DNA from: Variovorax sp. KBW07
Lineage (GTDB): Bacteria > Pseudomonadota > Gammaproteobacteria > Burkholderiales > Burkholderiaceae_C
DNA length: 64,000 nucleotides
Direction: 5' to 3'
NCBI RefSeq assembly: GCF_003852515.1
Contig: NZ_QAJK01000044.1
Location: 1 to 64,000, forward strand
Under the pieces are notes generated by a model that ran no database searches, was not told the origin of the DNA, and was given only the letters and a program-made list of their open reading frames with translations. The position numbers were made by a program, and so were the translations under genes. This document shows positions 1-9,119 of the stretch, piece by piece (the stretch's first letter is position 1; each line of letters begins with the position of its first letter).

Positions 1-101
1 AGCACCCGGTGTCAGTCGCACGCCCAAAGAACGCACGCGCCCCGAACACTCCCCTGCCCCCCGGGCAAAAAAGCAGCGTGATGAATAAACAGGAAGAACA
101 C

Positions 102-818
102 ATGTCACGCATCGGCATCCTCGGCGGCATGGGCCCGTCGGCCACCGTCGACTTCATGGACAAGCTCGTCCAGCTCACACCCGCCACCCGCGACCAGGAC
201 CACCTGCCCGTCATCGTCGCCAGCCTGCCGCACGTGCCCGATCGCTCCAGCGCCATCCTCGGCACCGGCGCCGACCCGCTCCCCGCACTGCTGGCCAACG
301 TCGATCTTCTCAACCACATCGGCGTCGGCGTCGTCGCCATTCCCTGCAACTCGTCGCACCACTGGTATCCGCAGATTGCCGAGCGCAGCCGCGCACCCGT
401 GATTCATATCGCGCAGTGCTGCGTTGCCGCCGTGGCTGCAACACCGCGTGCTCGGGTCGCAGTGCTGGCCACGCGCGGCGCGCTTGCGTCGGGCTTCTAC
501 CAGTCCGCGCTGCGCGAACGCGGCATCGCGTTCTTCGTTCCCGACAGCACCACCGGCCAGCACGATGTCGATGCCTGCATTCGCGCTGTGAAGGCCGGCG
601 ACGTGCCCGCCGGCACCGCCGCACTCGACCGTGCGCTTGCCGCCATCGCCGCTGCCGGTGCCACCGCCGTGATCATGGGCTGCACCGAGATCCCCATTGC
701 CGCGCGCGCCGCCGCGCCCACGCCGCTGACGCTGGTCGACAGTTCGCTCGAACTGGCGCGCGCCACCGTCGCCTTCGCACTCGACAAGGGTTGGAACAGG
801 CCAGCATGGGTTTCCTGA
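102..818 (+). CDS. Asp/Glu racemase family protein
   Basis: Cofactor-independent amino-acid racemase of the Asp/Glu/hydantoin family, 238 residues, predicted cytoplasmic. The N-terminal GILGGMGP (residues 5-12) is the family signature. The two-thiol catalytic pair is present: Cys82 in IPCNSSHHW and Cys194 in MGCTEIP. I start at ATG 102 because AGGAAG lies five bases upstream; an in-frame ATG at 81 and the longer open frame from 9 give N-termini unlike the family. The stop overlaps the next gene by 13 bases and that gene leads directly into T6SS genes, so all may share one transcript. Substrate (Asp, Glu or a broader set) cannot be read. Family assignment is firm; the link to the T6SS is inference. 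Confidence 0.9.
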   Translation: MSRIGILGGMGPSATVDFMDKLVQLTPATRDQDHLPVIVASLPHVPDRSSAILGTGADPLPALLANVDLLNHIGVGVVAIPCNSSHHWYPQIAERSRAPVIHIAQCCVAAVAATPRARVAVLATRGALASGFYQSALRERGIAFFVPDSTTGQHDVDACIRAVKAGDVPAGTAALDRALAAIAAAGATAVIMGCTEIPIAARAAAPTPLTLVDSSLELARATVAFALDKGWNRPAWVS

Positions 819-2317
819 CGCGCATGTCCCACAGCCTGCTCGCGCTGCTGCTCTGCATGGCGGCAGGCGGGCTCGCGGGCGTGTATGTACCTTCTGTGGG
901 CGACGTGGCGTACGTCGCGGCGCAGGTCTATCTGTCGATCGTCAGCATGGCCGCGATTCCGCTGCTGGTGGTGGCCACCTTCTTCGGCTTGCGCCAGACC
1001 ATGGGGCTGCCTTTTCCGGGCCGGCGCATCCTCATGATCGCGGGGCTGGCGCTGCTGCTGGTGATGTTCTGCGCAGGCACCGGGCTGGCGCTGGGCTGGG
1101 TCAACGCGCCGGGCGCGCAGTTGGGCAGCGACTCGCGCGCGCACCTTGGCGAACTGGTGCAGCAGGCCGGGGGCGATGGCGGCGACATCGAGATGCGGCT
1201 GTGGGACGACGACGACAACGGCACGCCCGTGGCGGGCACCGAGCGCACGCGCGCCACGCTGCTGCCCGACAACTTCTTCCGCGTGCTGGTCGAGGGGCGT
1301 TCGCTGGGCATCCTGTCCTGCGCGCTGCTGTTCGGCCTGGCCTTCGCCGCGCTGGCGCGCACGCAGCACAACGCGCTCAACCACCTGTTCGAGGGCGTGT
1401 ACCGCACGCTCGAACTCATCATTGCGCGGGCCAACATCCTGCTGCCGGTGGTGGCCTTCGGCATGGCGGCGCATGTGCTGTCGCAGACCGACGTGGCAAC
1501 GATCCGCGCCATGGGCGGCTTCGTGCTGCACTTCGTCGCGTTGGTGGCGCTGCTGGGCAGCGCCGCCATCGCGGTGATCCACCGGCGCGGCAACCAGCCG
1601 CTGCCCGAGGTGCTGCAGCACCTGAAGACGCCGATGCTGGTGAGCCTGGTGTCGTCGAGCACCACGGCCAGCATTCCGCACACCATCGAGGCCATGAGCG
1701 CGCGGCTGGGCTTCAGCCGGGGCATCGTCGAGCTGGTGGTGCCGACGGCCTCGGTCTTCCTGCGCGCGGGCTCGGCGCTGTACTACGTGCTGCTGGCGCT
1801 GTTCGTGGCCAACCTCTACGACCGCACGCTCAGCGCGGCCGACATCGGCATGGTCGGCGCGGGCGCCACGGTGGCGGCCTTTGCGTCGGCGGGCAACAGC
1901 AGCCTGACCAACGTGGGCTATGCGGGCATCGTGCTGTCATTGCTGCAGTTGCCCCTCGAGGCGGCGCTGGCCTTGTTCCTGGCGATCGACCTGATCTGCG
2001 AAGGGCCGCGCAACCTGCTCACGCTGCTGGCCACCTGCGTGCTGATCGCGGTCGTGTCGGCCGGCCTGCCGTCGGAGCGCATCGCGGCACCGCAAGCCGC
2101 CGCATCGCCGGTGCAGCCGCTTCGCCTCGTGCTCACGCGCGCGCACCTCGCGCTGCTGGCCGGCGGCGGCGTGCTGGCCGCGATGCTGATCGTGCTGATG
2201 GGTGTCGCCGTCGGCGCGCGGCAGGCGCAGCCGGGCGGCGCCGGCGCCACGGCCAGCACCACCACCTACCCCGCGGCCCTGTCCCAGGCAGGCCCGCCCC
2301 CCGGAGTTTCGCGATGA
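806..2317 (+). CDS. SDF-family (sodium:dicarboxylate-type) symporter
   Basis: Polytopic inner-membrane transporter of 503 residues with many hydrophobic segments. SSSTTASIP resembles the serine-rich re-entrant loop of glutamate/dicarboxylate symporters. Downstream, VVPTASVFLRAGSALYY stands where typical members carry PLGATINMDGT, so the cation/substrate loop is divergent and the substrate may differ. There is a large soluble insertion near residues 100-160 (LWDDDDNG region) and an extra hydrophobic C-terminal segment. ATG 806 overlaps the racemase stop by 13 bases; ATG 824 is an alternative. The 3' end overlaps tssJ as ATGA. Import or export of the racemase substrate or product is a natural but unproven idea. 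Confidence 0.82.
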   Translation: MGFLTRMSHSLLALLLCMAAGGLAGVYVPSVGDVAYVAAQVYLSIVSMAAIPLLVVATFFGLRQTMGLPFPGRRILMIAGLALLLVMFCAGTGLALGWVNAPGAQLGSDSRAHLGELVQQAGGDGGDIEMRLWDDDDNGTPVAGTERTRATLLPDNFFRVLVEGRSLGILSCALLFGLAFAALARTQHNALNHLFEGVYRTLELIIARANILLPVVAFGMAAHVLSQTDVATIRAMGGFVLHFVALVALLGSAAIAVIHRRGNQPLPEVLQHLKTPMLVSLVSSSTTASIPHTIEAMSARLGFSRGIVELVVPTASVFLRAGSALYYVLLALFVANLYDRTLSAADIGMVGAGATVAAFASAGNSSLTNVGYAGIVLSLLQLPLEAALALFLAIDLICEGPRNLLTLLATCVLIAVVSAGLPSERIAAPQAAASPVQPLRLVLTRAHLALLAGGGVLAAMLIVLMGVAVGARQAQPGGAGATASTTTYPAALSQAGPPPGVSR

Positions 2318-2796
2318 GTCGCACGAGGATCTTCAGAACGGCATTGGCGCTATGGCTGCTGATGCAACTTGCGGGCTGCGCCATGCCGGGCTTCCTGAGC
2401 TCGAAGGGCACGCGCGTCGACTGGAGCGAACTCACGCTGACGGCCGCGCCCAATGCCAACCAGAACAGCCCGGTGGCGGTCGACCTGGTGATGGTGCTCG
2501 ACGACGCCATGCTCGGCCGCGTGGCCGAGCTGAGCGCGGCCAAGTGGTTCGGCGCGCGTGCCGACCTGCAGAAGACCTTTCCGCAAAGCCTGAGCTACCG
2601 CTCGTGGGAGCTGGTGCCGGGCCAGACGATCCGCGTGCCTGCCAGCAGCCTCGGCGCGCCGCGCGTGGCGGCGGTGTTCGTCTACGCCAACTACACCACG
2701 CCCGGCGCCAACCGGATGCGCGTGGAAGACCTCAAGGGCGCCGTCGTCGCCCGCTTCGACATCCAGAGTTTCGACGTGTCCACCACCGCACGCTGA
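2314..2796 (+). CDS. tssJ: T6SS outer-membrane lipoprotein TssJ
   Basis: Small lipoprotein of 160 residues that anchors the T6SS membrane complex in the outer membrane and contacts the periplasmic part of TssM. The signal peptide ends in the lipobox LAGC (Cys22). The rest is a beta-rich TssJ/VasD-like domain (VDLVMVLDDAMLGRVAELSA, then FPQSLSYRSWELVPGQ). The start is fixed by the ATGA overlap with the upstream symporter gene, which makes translational coupling likely. tssK follows after 58 bases. Assignment rests on the lipobox, the size and the TssK-L-M neighbours. Confidence 0.88.
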   Translation: MSRTRIFRTALALWLLMQLAGCAMPGFLSSKGTRVDWSELTLTAAPNANQNSPVAVDLVMVLDDAMLGRVAELSAAKWFGARADLQKTFPQSLSYRSWELVPGQTIRVPASSLGAPRVAAVFVYANYTTPGANRMRVEDLKGAVVARFDIQSFDVSTTAR

Positions 2797-2854
2797 ACTG
2801 AAAAGCACACACCCGTGAACACACACCTCACCCTCCACCGCGCAGGCGCACGCC

Positions 2855-4195
2855 ATGTCTGACGTGTCCCGCGCCGCCCCCATCACCGACCGCATCGAGT
2901 GGCATGAAGGCATGCTGCTGTCGCCGCAGCACTTTCAGCAGTCCGCCGCGCGTATGGACTCTCTCGTGGCCTGGCAGACACTGGCCGCCGCACCCTTCAG
3001 CTGGGGGGTGCGCCGGCTGGTGTTCGACCACGGCCTGTTACCCGCCGGCCTGCTGCGCGTGCTGGCGCTCGAAGCCATCCTGCCCGATGGCACGGCCGTG
3101 CAGTATTCGGCGGCCGACGCCGAGCACGGCGTGCTGGAGCTGTCGCTCGCGCCGCATGCGGAGCAGCTGGCCAACGAGCCACTCGACATCTACCTCACGC
3201 TGCCGGTCACGGCGCCCGCGCGCCACCGCTCGGCCACGCTGCGCTTTCGCTCGGTGGCCGGTGCGCCGGTGGAAGACGCGGTGTCCGACGCCGAGCCCGC
3301 GAGCATTCCGCGGCTGCTGCCCCGGCTGGCGCTCAGCGCGGGGGCCGTGCCGCCGGGCACCCATGTGCACCTGCGCATCGGCAACGTCTTCAAGGACAAC
3401 GAAGTGGTGAAGCTCGGCGACGTGCAGCCGCCGCTGCTGGAAGTGGCGCGCGACAACCCGCTGTGGACCACCGCCGCCGCGCTGCTGGGCCAGTTGCGCG
3501 GCAAGGCAGCCTTCGTCGCCAAGCAGACGGCCGTGCCCTCGTCGCGCGTGGACGACCGGCTGGCGCACCTGGAACTGAAGGACCGGCTGCGCAGCCTGCT
3601 GTCGGGCCTGCCGCATGCCGAGGCCGTGCTGCGTACGCCGCACCTGCACCCGCTGCCGATGTACTGGGCACTGTGCGCGCTGCTCGCGTCGCTGAGCCTG
3701 CTGCGGCCCGGCGCGCTGCCGCCGGTGCCGCCCGACTACGACCACGCCGACCCGTCGCGCGTGTTCGCGCCGCTGCTTCTGGCGCTGCGCGAAGCGGTGT
3801 CGGAAGTGAGCCAGGAGTACCGCGAGCACAAGTTCGAGTTTCGCCACGGCGCGTTCGAAACCATGCTGCAGCCCCAATGGCTTTCGGGCAAGCGGCTGGT
3901 GGTCGGCTTGCGCGGCCAGTCCGACAAGGACCTGCTGGCGTGGATGGACAGCGCCATCGTCGGCGCGCAGTCGGCCTACCCGTCGCTGCGCGAGCGCCGC
4001 GTGCTGGGCGCCGTGCGCGCGCCCATCGAGGCGGCCGACGAGCTGGGCGTGCGGCCGGGATCGGGCTACCTGCTCTATGCCATCCAGACCAGCGCCGTGC
4101 TGACCGTGGCCGGCGAACGGCTGGTGATTGCCAACGCCAACGAAGGCGCCACGGCGCAGCCGCCACAGGAAATCGTGCTCTTCGTCAAAGAGTGA
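2855..4195 (+). CDS. tssK: T6SS baseplate protein TssK
   Basis: Baseplate subunit of 446 residues, matching the usual family length. It joins the baseplate to the cytoplasmic domains of TssL and TssM. The N-terminus IEWHEGMLLSPQHFQQ is the highly conserved TssK signature. A shoulder/neck region follows, with a C-terminal domain ending near EIVLFVKE. ATG 2855 is the only start that keeps the conserved N-terminus. It lies between tssJ and tssL in the usual order for this cluster type. Confidence 0.95.
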   Translation: MSDVSRAAPITDRIEWHEGMLLSPQHFQQSAARMDSLVAWQTLAAAPFSWGVRRLVFDHGLLPAGLLRVLALEAILPDGTAVQYSAADAEHGVLELSLAPHAEQLANEPLDIYLTLPVTAPARHRSATLRFRSVAGAPVEDAVSDAEPASIPRLLPRLALSAGAVPPGTHVHLRIGNVFKDNEVVKLGDVQPPLLEVARDNPLWTTAAALLGQLRGKAAFVAKQTAVPSSRVDDRLAHLELKDRLRSLLSGLPHAEAVLRTPHLHPLPMYWALCALLASLSLLRPGALPPVPPDYDHADPSRVFAPLLLALREAVSEVSQEYREHKFEFRHGAFETMLQPQWLSGKRLVVGLRGQSDKDLLAWMDSAIVGAQSAYPSLRERRVLGAVRAPIEAADELGVRPGSGYLLYAIQTSAVLTVAGERLVIANANEGATAQPPQEIVLFVKE

Positions 4196-4228
4196 CGCCA
4201 CAGCACCCGAGAACCCGCTTCATTCACC

Positions 4229-4993
4229 ATGGCACGCCACCTTCCCGACCTTGCGGTCGACGACCACATCACCAGGCAGTTCCGCGCTTTCTACGACGAG
4301 ATCGTGAAGGCACGCGACCGCACCAACGACAGCCGCGAAACCGACCCCGACGCGGTGGCGAACGCGCTGGCCCGGCACCTGGAAAACCTGCTCGAGCTGC
4401 AGTCCCTGGAATCGCGCCGCGAGAGCACGCGCTTCGAACTGGAGAACGTGGCCGACGCGCGCTACCTGAAGGCGGCGCTGGCCGACGAGATTCTTCTGCA
4501 CACGCCGTGGATCGGCCGCGAGCGCTGGACCGCGCACCTGCTGGAGTCGGCGCTCTTTCGCACCAACATCGCGGGTGACCTGGTGTTCAGCCGCATCGAG
4601 GAACTGCTCTCGGCGCGCGAACCTTCACGCCGCGATCTGGCGCGCCTGTACCTGTTCGCGCTGGCGCTGGGCTTCCAGGGCAAGTACCGCGGCACCGGCG
4701 AAGACGGCCGCCTGCGCGGCTACCGTGAAGAGCTGTTCCAGTTCGTCTACCAACGGCAAGCCGATTTTTCGGGCCGCGACCGCGTGGTGTCGGAGCGTGC
4801 GTACACCAGCACGCTGTCGCACATCGCGCCACGCAAGCTGCCCACGCTGAGCCGCTGGACGGTGCTGTTCCTGCTGAGCGCGGCCACGCTGCTGGCGGTG
4901 TCCGAGCTGCTGTGGCTGTGGCAGTCGTGGCCCGTGCGGCAGGTGCTGCAGCCGGGCGCGGTGGTCGATGCGTCGGGAGCGTGGCAGCGATGA
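4229..4993 (+). CDS. tssL: T6SS membrane protein TssL (DotU type, short form)
   Basis: Inner-membrane component of 254 residues. The cytoplasmic DotU/IcmH domain fills about residues 10-200 (AALADEILLHTPW, LESALFRTNIAGDLVF, YLFALALGFQGKYRG are typical motifs). One transmembrane helix lies near residues 208-232, followed by a short periplasmic tail. There is no C-terminal OmpA/peptidoglycan-binding domain, so peptidoglycan anchoring, if any, must come from another protein. The gene is 33 bases after tssK and 40 bases before tssM. Confidence 0.94.
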   Translation: MARHLPDLAVDDHITRQFRAFYDEIVKARDRTNDSRETDPDAVANALARHLENLLELQSLESRRESTRFELENVADARYLKAALADEILLHTPWIGRERWTAHLLESALFRTNIAGDLVFSRIEELLSAREPSRRDLARLYLFALALGFQGKYRGTGEDGRLRGYREELFQFVYQRQADFSGRDRVVSERAYTSTLSHIAPRKLPTLSRWTVLFLLSAATLLAVSELLWLWQSWPVRQVLQPGAVVDASGAWQR

Positions 4994-5033
4994 CCGGCCT
5001 TCATATTTCTCGTCGTCCGGCGAAGGCGCGGCC

Positions 5034-8000
5034 ATGCTGACCGACCAGCTGTTTCTCATCTCCATCGCGGTGCTGACCGTGGTGGTGCTGCTCGTGCTGG
5101 GCATGGTGCTGTACTTTGCGGCGCGGCGCTCCACAGCCAAGCCGTCGAGCGACCCGAAGGTCGCGCGCATCCGCTTCGACTCGCTGCGCAGCTCGTTCCG
5201 CCAGGCGGTGGAGCTGATCGAAGGCAACATCGCCTCGCGCGCCGACCGCTACGGCATTCCGTGGATCATGGTGCTGAACGAAGGCGACGACCACCGCCAG
5301 CTGCCGATCGAGCAATCGGGCGTGGCCAGCGCGCTGAGCACCGAGTCGGCATCGGCCGCGGCCACGCAGGGCATTTCGTGGCACTTCTTCGACCGTGGCG
5401 TGGTCATCGACATCCAGGGCGCCTACCTCGGCTCGCCCGACGACGACGACGCCTCCGAAAAACCGTGGGACGAATTCCTCGGCATGTGCCGGGCCTACCG
5501 GCCGCAGCGGCCGTTCGACTCGGTGGTCATCACCATTCCGGCGGCGCTGCTGCTCGACGACAGCACCGATGGGCGGCTGGAGCTTTCCAAGCGCGCCAAG
5601 CTCGCGCACCGGCGCCTGTGGCTGGCGCAGAACCGCTTTGCGATGCGCTTCGCGGTGTACGTGCTGGTCACCGGCGCGGAGCAGCTCGAAGGCTTCAGTG
5701 CCTTCGCGCGCGCACTGCCTGAACCGCTGCGCGCCAGCATGCTGGGCTGGTCTTCGCCCTACGACCTGTCGACCACCTACCAGCCGGGCTGGGTCGACGA
5801 AGCGGTGGGCACGGTGGCGCGCTCGGTGTCCGACGTATCGGCCGAGCTGTTCGCCACCGAGACCGCACCGCAGGGCGCCGGCGCGCAGCTGCTGCTGCCT
5901 TCGCGCATCGAGGCGCTGCGCGGCCAGCTGCAGCTGTATGTCGACGAGCTGATGCGCCCCAGCGCCTACCACGAGCCCTTCTTCTTTCGCGGCATCTACC
6001 TGACCGGCGACAGCGGCGAATCGGCACAGGCCCTTGCCAACGCAGCGGCCATCGACGCCGAGCAGGACATCTACGGCCGCCAGGAGCCCGGCAGCGGTGA
6101 CCTGATCGCGCAGCTGATGCGCCAGCCCGCGTTCCTGCGCGACCTGTTCGAAAAGAAGATCTTTCTCGAATACGGCCTCACGCGGCCTTCACGCACGCAG
6201 ACGCTGGCGCGGCCGGTGCTGCACCGCGCGCTGCGCTGGACGGCCGTGATCTTTCTCGGCGGCTGGGGCATCGGCCTGCTGGTGGCCACCTGGCAACTGC
6301 ACCGGCACAACGGCGCACTGGTGGCCGCGCTGTCGCAACTGCAGCACGACGCGCAGTACCGCATGCGCGCGCAGCAGCGCGGCGAGGCGGTGCCCACGGC
6401 CTGGTACCGCAACAAGGCGCTGTCTTTGCTGGCCATGAACGAGCGGCTGCGCACCGATGGCACGCACTCTTTCTTCATGCCGGGTTCGTGGCAGCTGTTC
6501 GATGACCTGAACGAGCGCGTCATCGAACGCATCGAACGCGAGTTCGGCGACATCGCGGTCGGCACGCTGCGGCGCGAACTGCTGGGCCGCGTGAGCCAGC
6601 TCAGCGGTGTCGAGCAGGACGAGGCCACGGGCGAGTTCATCGTCGGCGCCAGTTGCAGCACGCCGCCGAGCTTTCGCACGCTGGGCGACGCACCGCGCAA
6701 GAACGGCCTGCTGGTGGAAGACCAGCCCGAGTTCGGCGCGCTGCAACGCTACCTGGGTTCGGTCGAACAGCTCGATGCCGCGCTGCAGGCCGTCGAGCGG
6801 CTGCGCCAGCCCTCGGCCGGCAATGCCGAAGACCTGCGCGTGGCGGTGCGCTATGCGCTGGGCGCCGAGCTGCCGGCCGACCTGAGCCGCAACCTGCGCT
6901 ACTTCCGCCAGGCGGCGGGTGGCAGCGCGTTGTCGATTCCGCTGGCACCGGTGCAGGCCGCGCTGCGCTGCGCGCTCGACAAGGGCACGGCGCAACTCGA
7001 CGCGCGCCTGTTCAACCACAACGAGCTGCTGCTGTCCGAGCAGGTGCTGGCGCGGCTGTCACCGACGCTCGCGGGGCCCGGCCCCTTTGCGCGCACCACG
7101 GCCGGCTACCGCGAAATGATTGCGGCCATCAAGGACCAGGAAGACCTGGTGGCCTCCGGCAAGGGCGGCTGGATGCGCCAGCCCGAGCTGGTGCTGGGAA
7201 CCTCCTATGACCGCACGCTGGCGCGCATCGAACAGAACCGCCTGCTGGGCCTGGAGGCGGCCGAGCCGGTGCGCGCCCGCGCGCAAGACGCGTTCCGTAA
7301 ATTCCGCGCCGAGTTCAACCTGCGTTTCGGTGCCGGTCAGCCGGGCATCGTCTGGCAAGAGAAAGAAGGCCGCTTTGCGCTGGCACCGGAACGTATCGCG
7401 CTGCGCGATGCGCTCACCGCACTGCTGGGCCAGCCCTTCATGGCCGCCGCGCGCGACCGCGAATTGCCGGGCCCCGGCACACGCGCCACTGCTGCGTGGG
7501 ACCTGCCACGGCTCGACCAGGCGCTGGCGCTGGGCGACATCCGCAAGCGCTACATGAGCGAAGGCATGCTGGCCTTTCCGCCGACGGTTCGCCCCGGCGT
7601 GGAAAGCGCGCTGAACGCGCACTTCGCGCAACTGGTGATCGACCAGGTGGCCGACGCCGCCACGGGCAGCACCATGGCTTCGGCGGCGTCGGCGAGCGAC
7701 ACCCAGGCCGCGGCCTACGAAGCATCGCGTCAGCGACTGGCCAAGGTGCAGGCGCTGCTGCTCGAACTGGGCGCCACGGCCCGCGCCGAAGACCTGCGCG
7801 CGCTGGTCTCGCGCGATGCGCTGCAACGCCTCGAAGGCGTGGACGAAGCCTTCGCGCATTCGGAGCTGTACGCCACGCGCGGCCGCGACTTCCAGGACTG
7901 GCGCGGCGAGCGCGGCCCGATGCTGGTGGCCTTCGGCGTCTCCGACACGGCCTCGCTGGCGGCTTACCTGGGCCAGCAGTACGGCCGTGCCGAGTCGCTG

Positions 8001-9119
8001 GGCAAGCTGGCCGACAGCTACACCGCGGCGCTCGACGGCACCGGTTTAGGCTCGGCGCTCGCGCAGCGCTGGCAGGCCATCAACCGCGACCTGGAGCGCT
8101 ACCGCCTGAAGAACCCCAACAGCAGCCTGCTGCTGCTCGAACAATTCCTGGGCACCACCGGCGCCGAGATCGACCGCGAGACCTGCGCCACCAAGCTCGC
8201 CGGCAAGGCGCCTGCCAGCCGCGTGGGCGACTACTTTGCCGAGCGCCATGCGCAGATCTACAGCGCCCTGCTCGCGCGCTGCCACGAGCTGCACTTCGGC
8301 GACCAGCAGGAGCTGTGGGCGCAGTTCTCGGCGCGCTTCAATCGCTCGCTGGCGGGCAGGCATCCCTTCGGCACCGGGGCTACCACCGGCCGCGCCTTCG
8401 ACGTGGCCGACCCGGCCGACGTGACCGACCTGCTGCGCGCCTTCGACCCGCTGGCCCGTGCGCTGAAAGACAACCGCGCGGACAACGGCGGCGGTGCGCG
8501 CAGCGTCGCGTTGCCGGGCCAGGCCGCGCGCCGCTTCGCGGAACAGTTCGGCCGCGCGCGCGATTTTCTTGGCCCGCTCTTTCCCATGGAGGAAGGCGCG
8601 GCACCAGGCTTCGACGTGAGCGTGGACTTTCGCGTCAACACCACCGCCGAGATCGAAGGCAACAAGATCATCGACTGGTCTTTCGAGGTCGGCGACCAGG
8701 TGCTGCGGCTGCGCGACGCACCGCGCACCCTGCGCTGGGAATACGGCATGCCGGTGGCGCTGGTGCTGCGCATCGCGAAAGACTCGCCGCTGGTGGCGCG
8801 CGCCGACGCGCAACAGCCCGCGCTGCTGACCGACGGCCAGACCGTCAGCTACCGCTTCACCGACCCGTGGGCACTGCTGACGCTGGCGCAGCGCCAGCGC
8901 GAGGCCGAGTCTTCGCAACGGCCCGACGGCCGCTCGCAGTTGCTGCGCTTCGAGTTTCCACTGGTGGCGCAATCGGCCGGCGACGCGGCGCAGGCACCCA
9001 GCGGCGGGCGTGCCCGCGTGTACCTGCGCATCGCCGCCAGCCCGGCGGGCAAGAAAACGCCGCTGCCCTGGCCTTCGGCGCTTCCGGCGCGCGCGCCCGA
9101 ATGGAACCTCCAACAATGA
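5034..9119 (+). CDS. tssM: T6SS membrane core protein TssM (IcmF), degenerate P-loop
   Basis: IcmF-family protein of 1361 residues that spans the inner membrane and periplasm and binds TssJ. Hydrophobic segments lie at about residues 5-28 and 400-424, separated by the cytoplasmic NTPase-like domain; the remaining ~930 residues are periplasmic. Where many TssM proteins have a Walker A motif (GxxxxGKT) after the conserved PWxxVL, this one reads PWIMVLNEGDDHRQLP, with no Gly-Lys-Thr. ATP binding is therefore unlikely. ATG 5034 has GAAGG upstream; the open frame extends 22 codons further but without family features. The stop overlaps the tssA start as ATGA. Confidence 0.95.
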   Translation: MLTDQLFLISIAVLTVVVLLVLGMVLYFAARRSTAKPSSDPKVARIRFDSLRSSFRQAVELIEGNIASRADRYGIPWIMVLNEGDDHRQLPIEQSGVASALSTESASAAATQGISWHFFDRGVVIDIQGAYLGSPDDDDASEKPWDEFLGMCRAYRPQRPFDSVVITIPAALLLDDSTDGRLELSKRAKLAHRRLWLAQNRFAMRFAVYVLVTGAEQLEGFSAFARALPEPLRASMLGWSSPYDLSTTYQPGWVDEAVGTVARSVSDVSAELFATETAPQGAGAQLLLPSRIEALRGQLQLYVDELMRPSAYHEPFFFRGIYLTGDSGESAQALANAAAIDAEQDIYGRQEPGSGDLIAQLMRQPAFLRDLFEKKIFLEYGLTRPSRTQTLARPVLHRALRWTAVIFLGGWGIGLLVATWQLHRHNGALVAALSQLQHDAQYRMRAQQRGEAVPTAWYRNKALSLLAMNERLRTDGTHSFFMPGSWQLFDDLNERVIERIEREFGDIAVGTLRRELLGRVSQLSGVEQDEATGEFIVGASCSTPPSFRTLGDAPRKNGLLVEDQPEFGALQRYLGSVEQLDAALQAVERLRQPSAGNAEDLRVAVRYALGAELPADLSRNLRYFRQAAGGSALSIPLAPVQAALRCALDKGTAQLDARLFNHNELLLSEQVLARLSPTLAGPGPFARTTAGYREMIAAIKDQEDLVASGKGGWMRQPELVLGTSYDRTLARIEQNRLLGLEAAEPVRARAQDAFRKFRAEFNLRFGAGQPGIVWQEKEGRFALAPERIALRDALTALLGQPFMAAARDRELPGPGTRATAAWDLPRLDQALALGDIRKRYMSEGMLAFPPTVRPGVESALNAHFAQLVIDQVADAATGSTMASAASASDTQAAAYEASRQRLAKVQALLLELGATARAEDLRALVSRDALQRLEGVDEAFAHSELYATRGRDFQDWRGERGPMLVAFGVSDTASLAAYLGQQYGRAESLGKLADSYTAALDGTGLGSALAQRWQAINRDLERYRLKNPNSSLLLLEQFLGTTGAEIDRETCATKLAGKAPASRVGDYFAERHAQIYSALLARCHELHFGDQQELWAQFSARFNRSLAGRHPFGTGATTGRAFDVADPADVTDLLRAFDPLARALKDNRADNGGGARSVALPGQAARRFAEQFGRARDFLGPLFPMEEGAAPGFDVSVDFRVNTTAEIEGNKIIDWSFEVGDQVLRLRDAPRTLRWEYGMPVALVLRIAKDSPLVARADAQQPALLTDGQTVSYRFTDPWALLTLAQRQREAESSQRPDGRSQLLRFEFPLVAQSAGDAAQAPSGGRARVYLRIAASPAGKKTPLPWPSALPARAPEWNLQQ

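Noticed and set aside
416-805. 5' extension of the symporter frame
   Set aside because: Runs inside the racemase gene and reads as Arg/Cys-rich shadow sequence; the real start is ATG 806 or 824.
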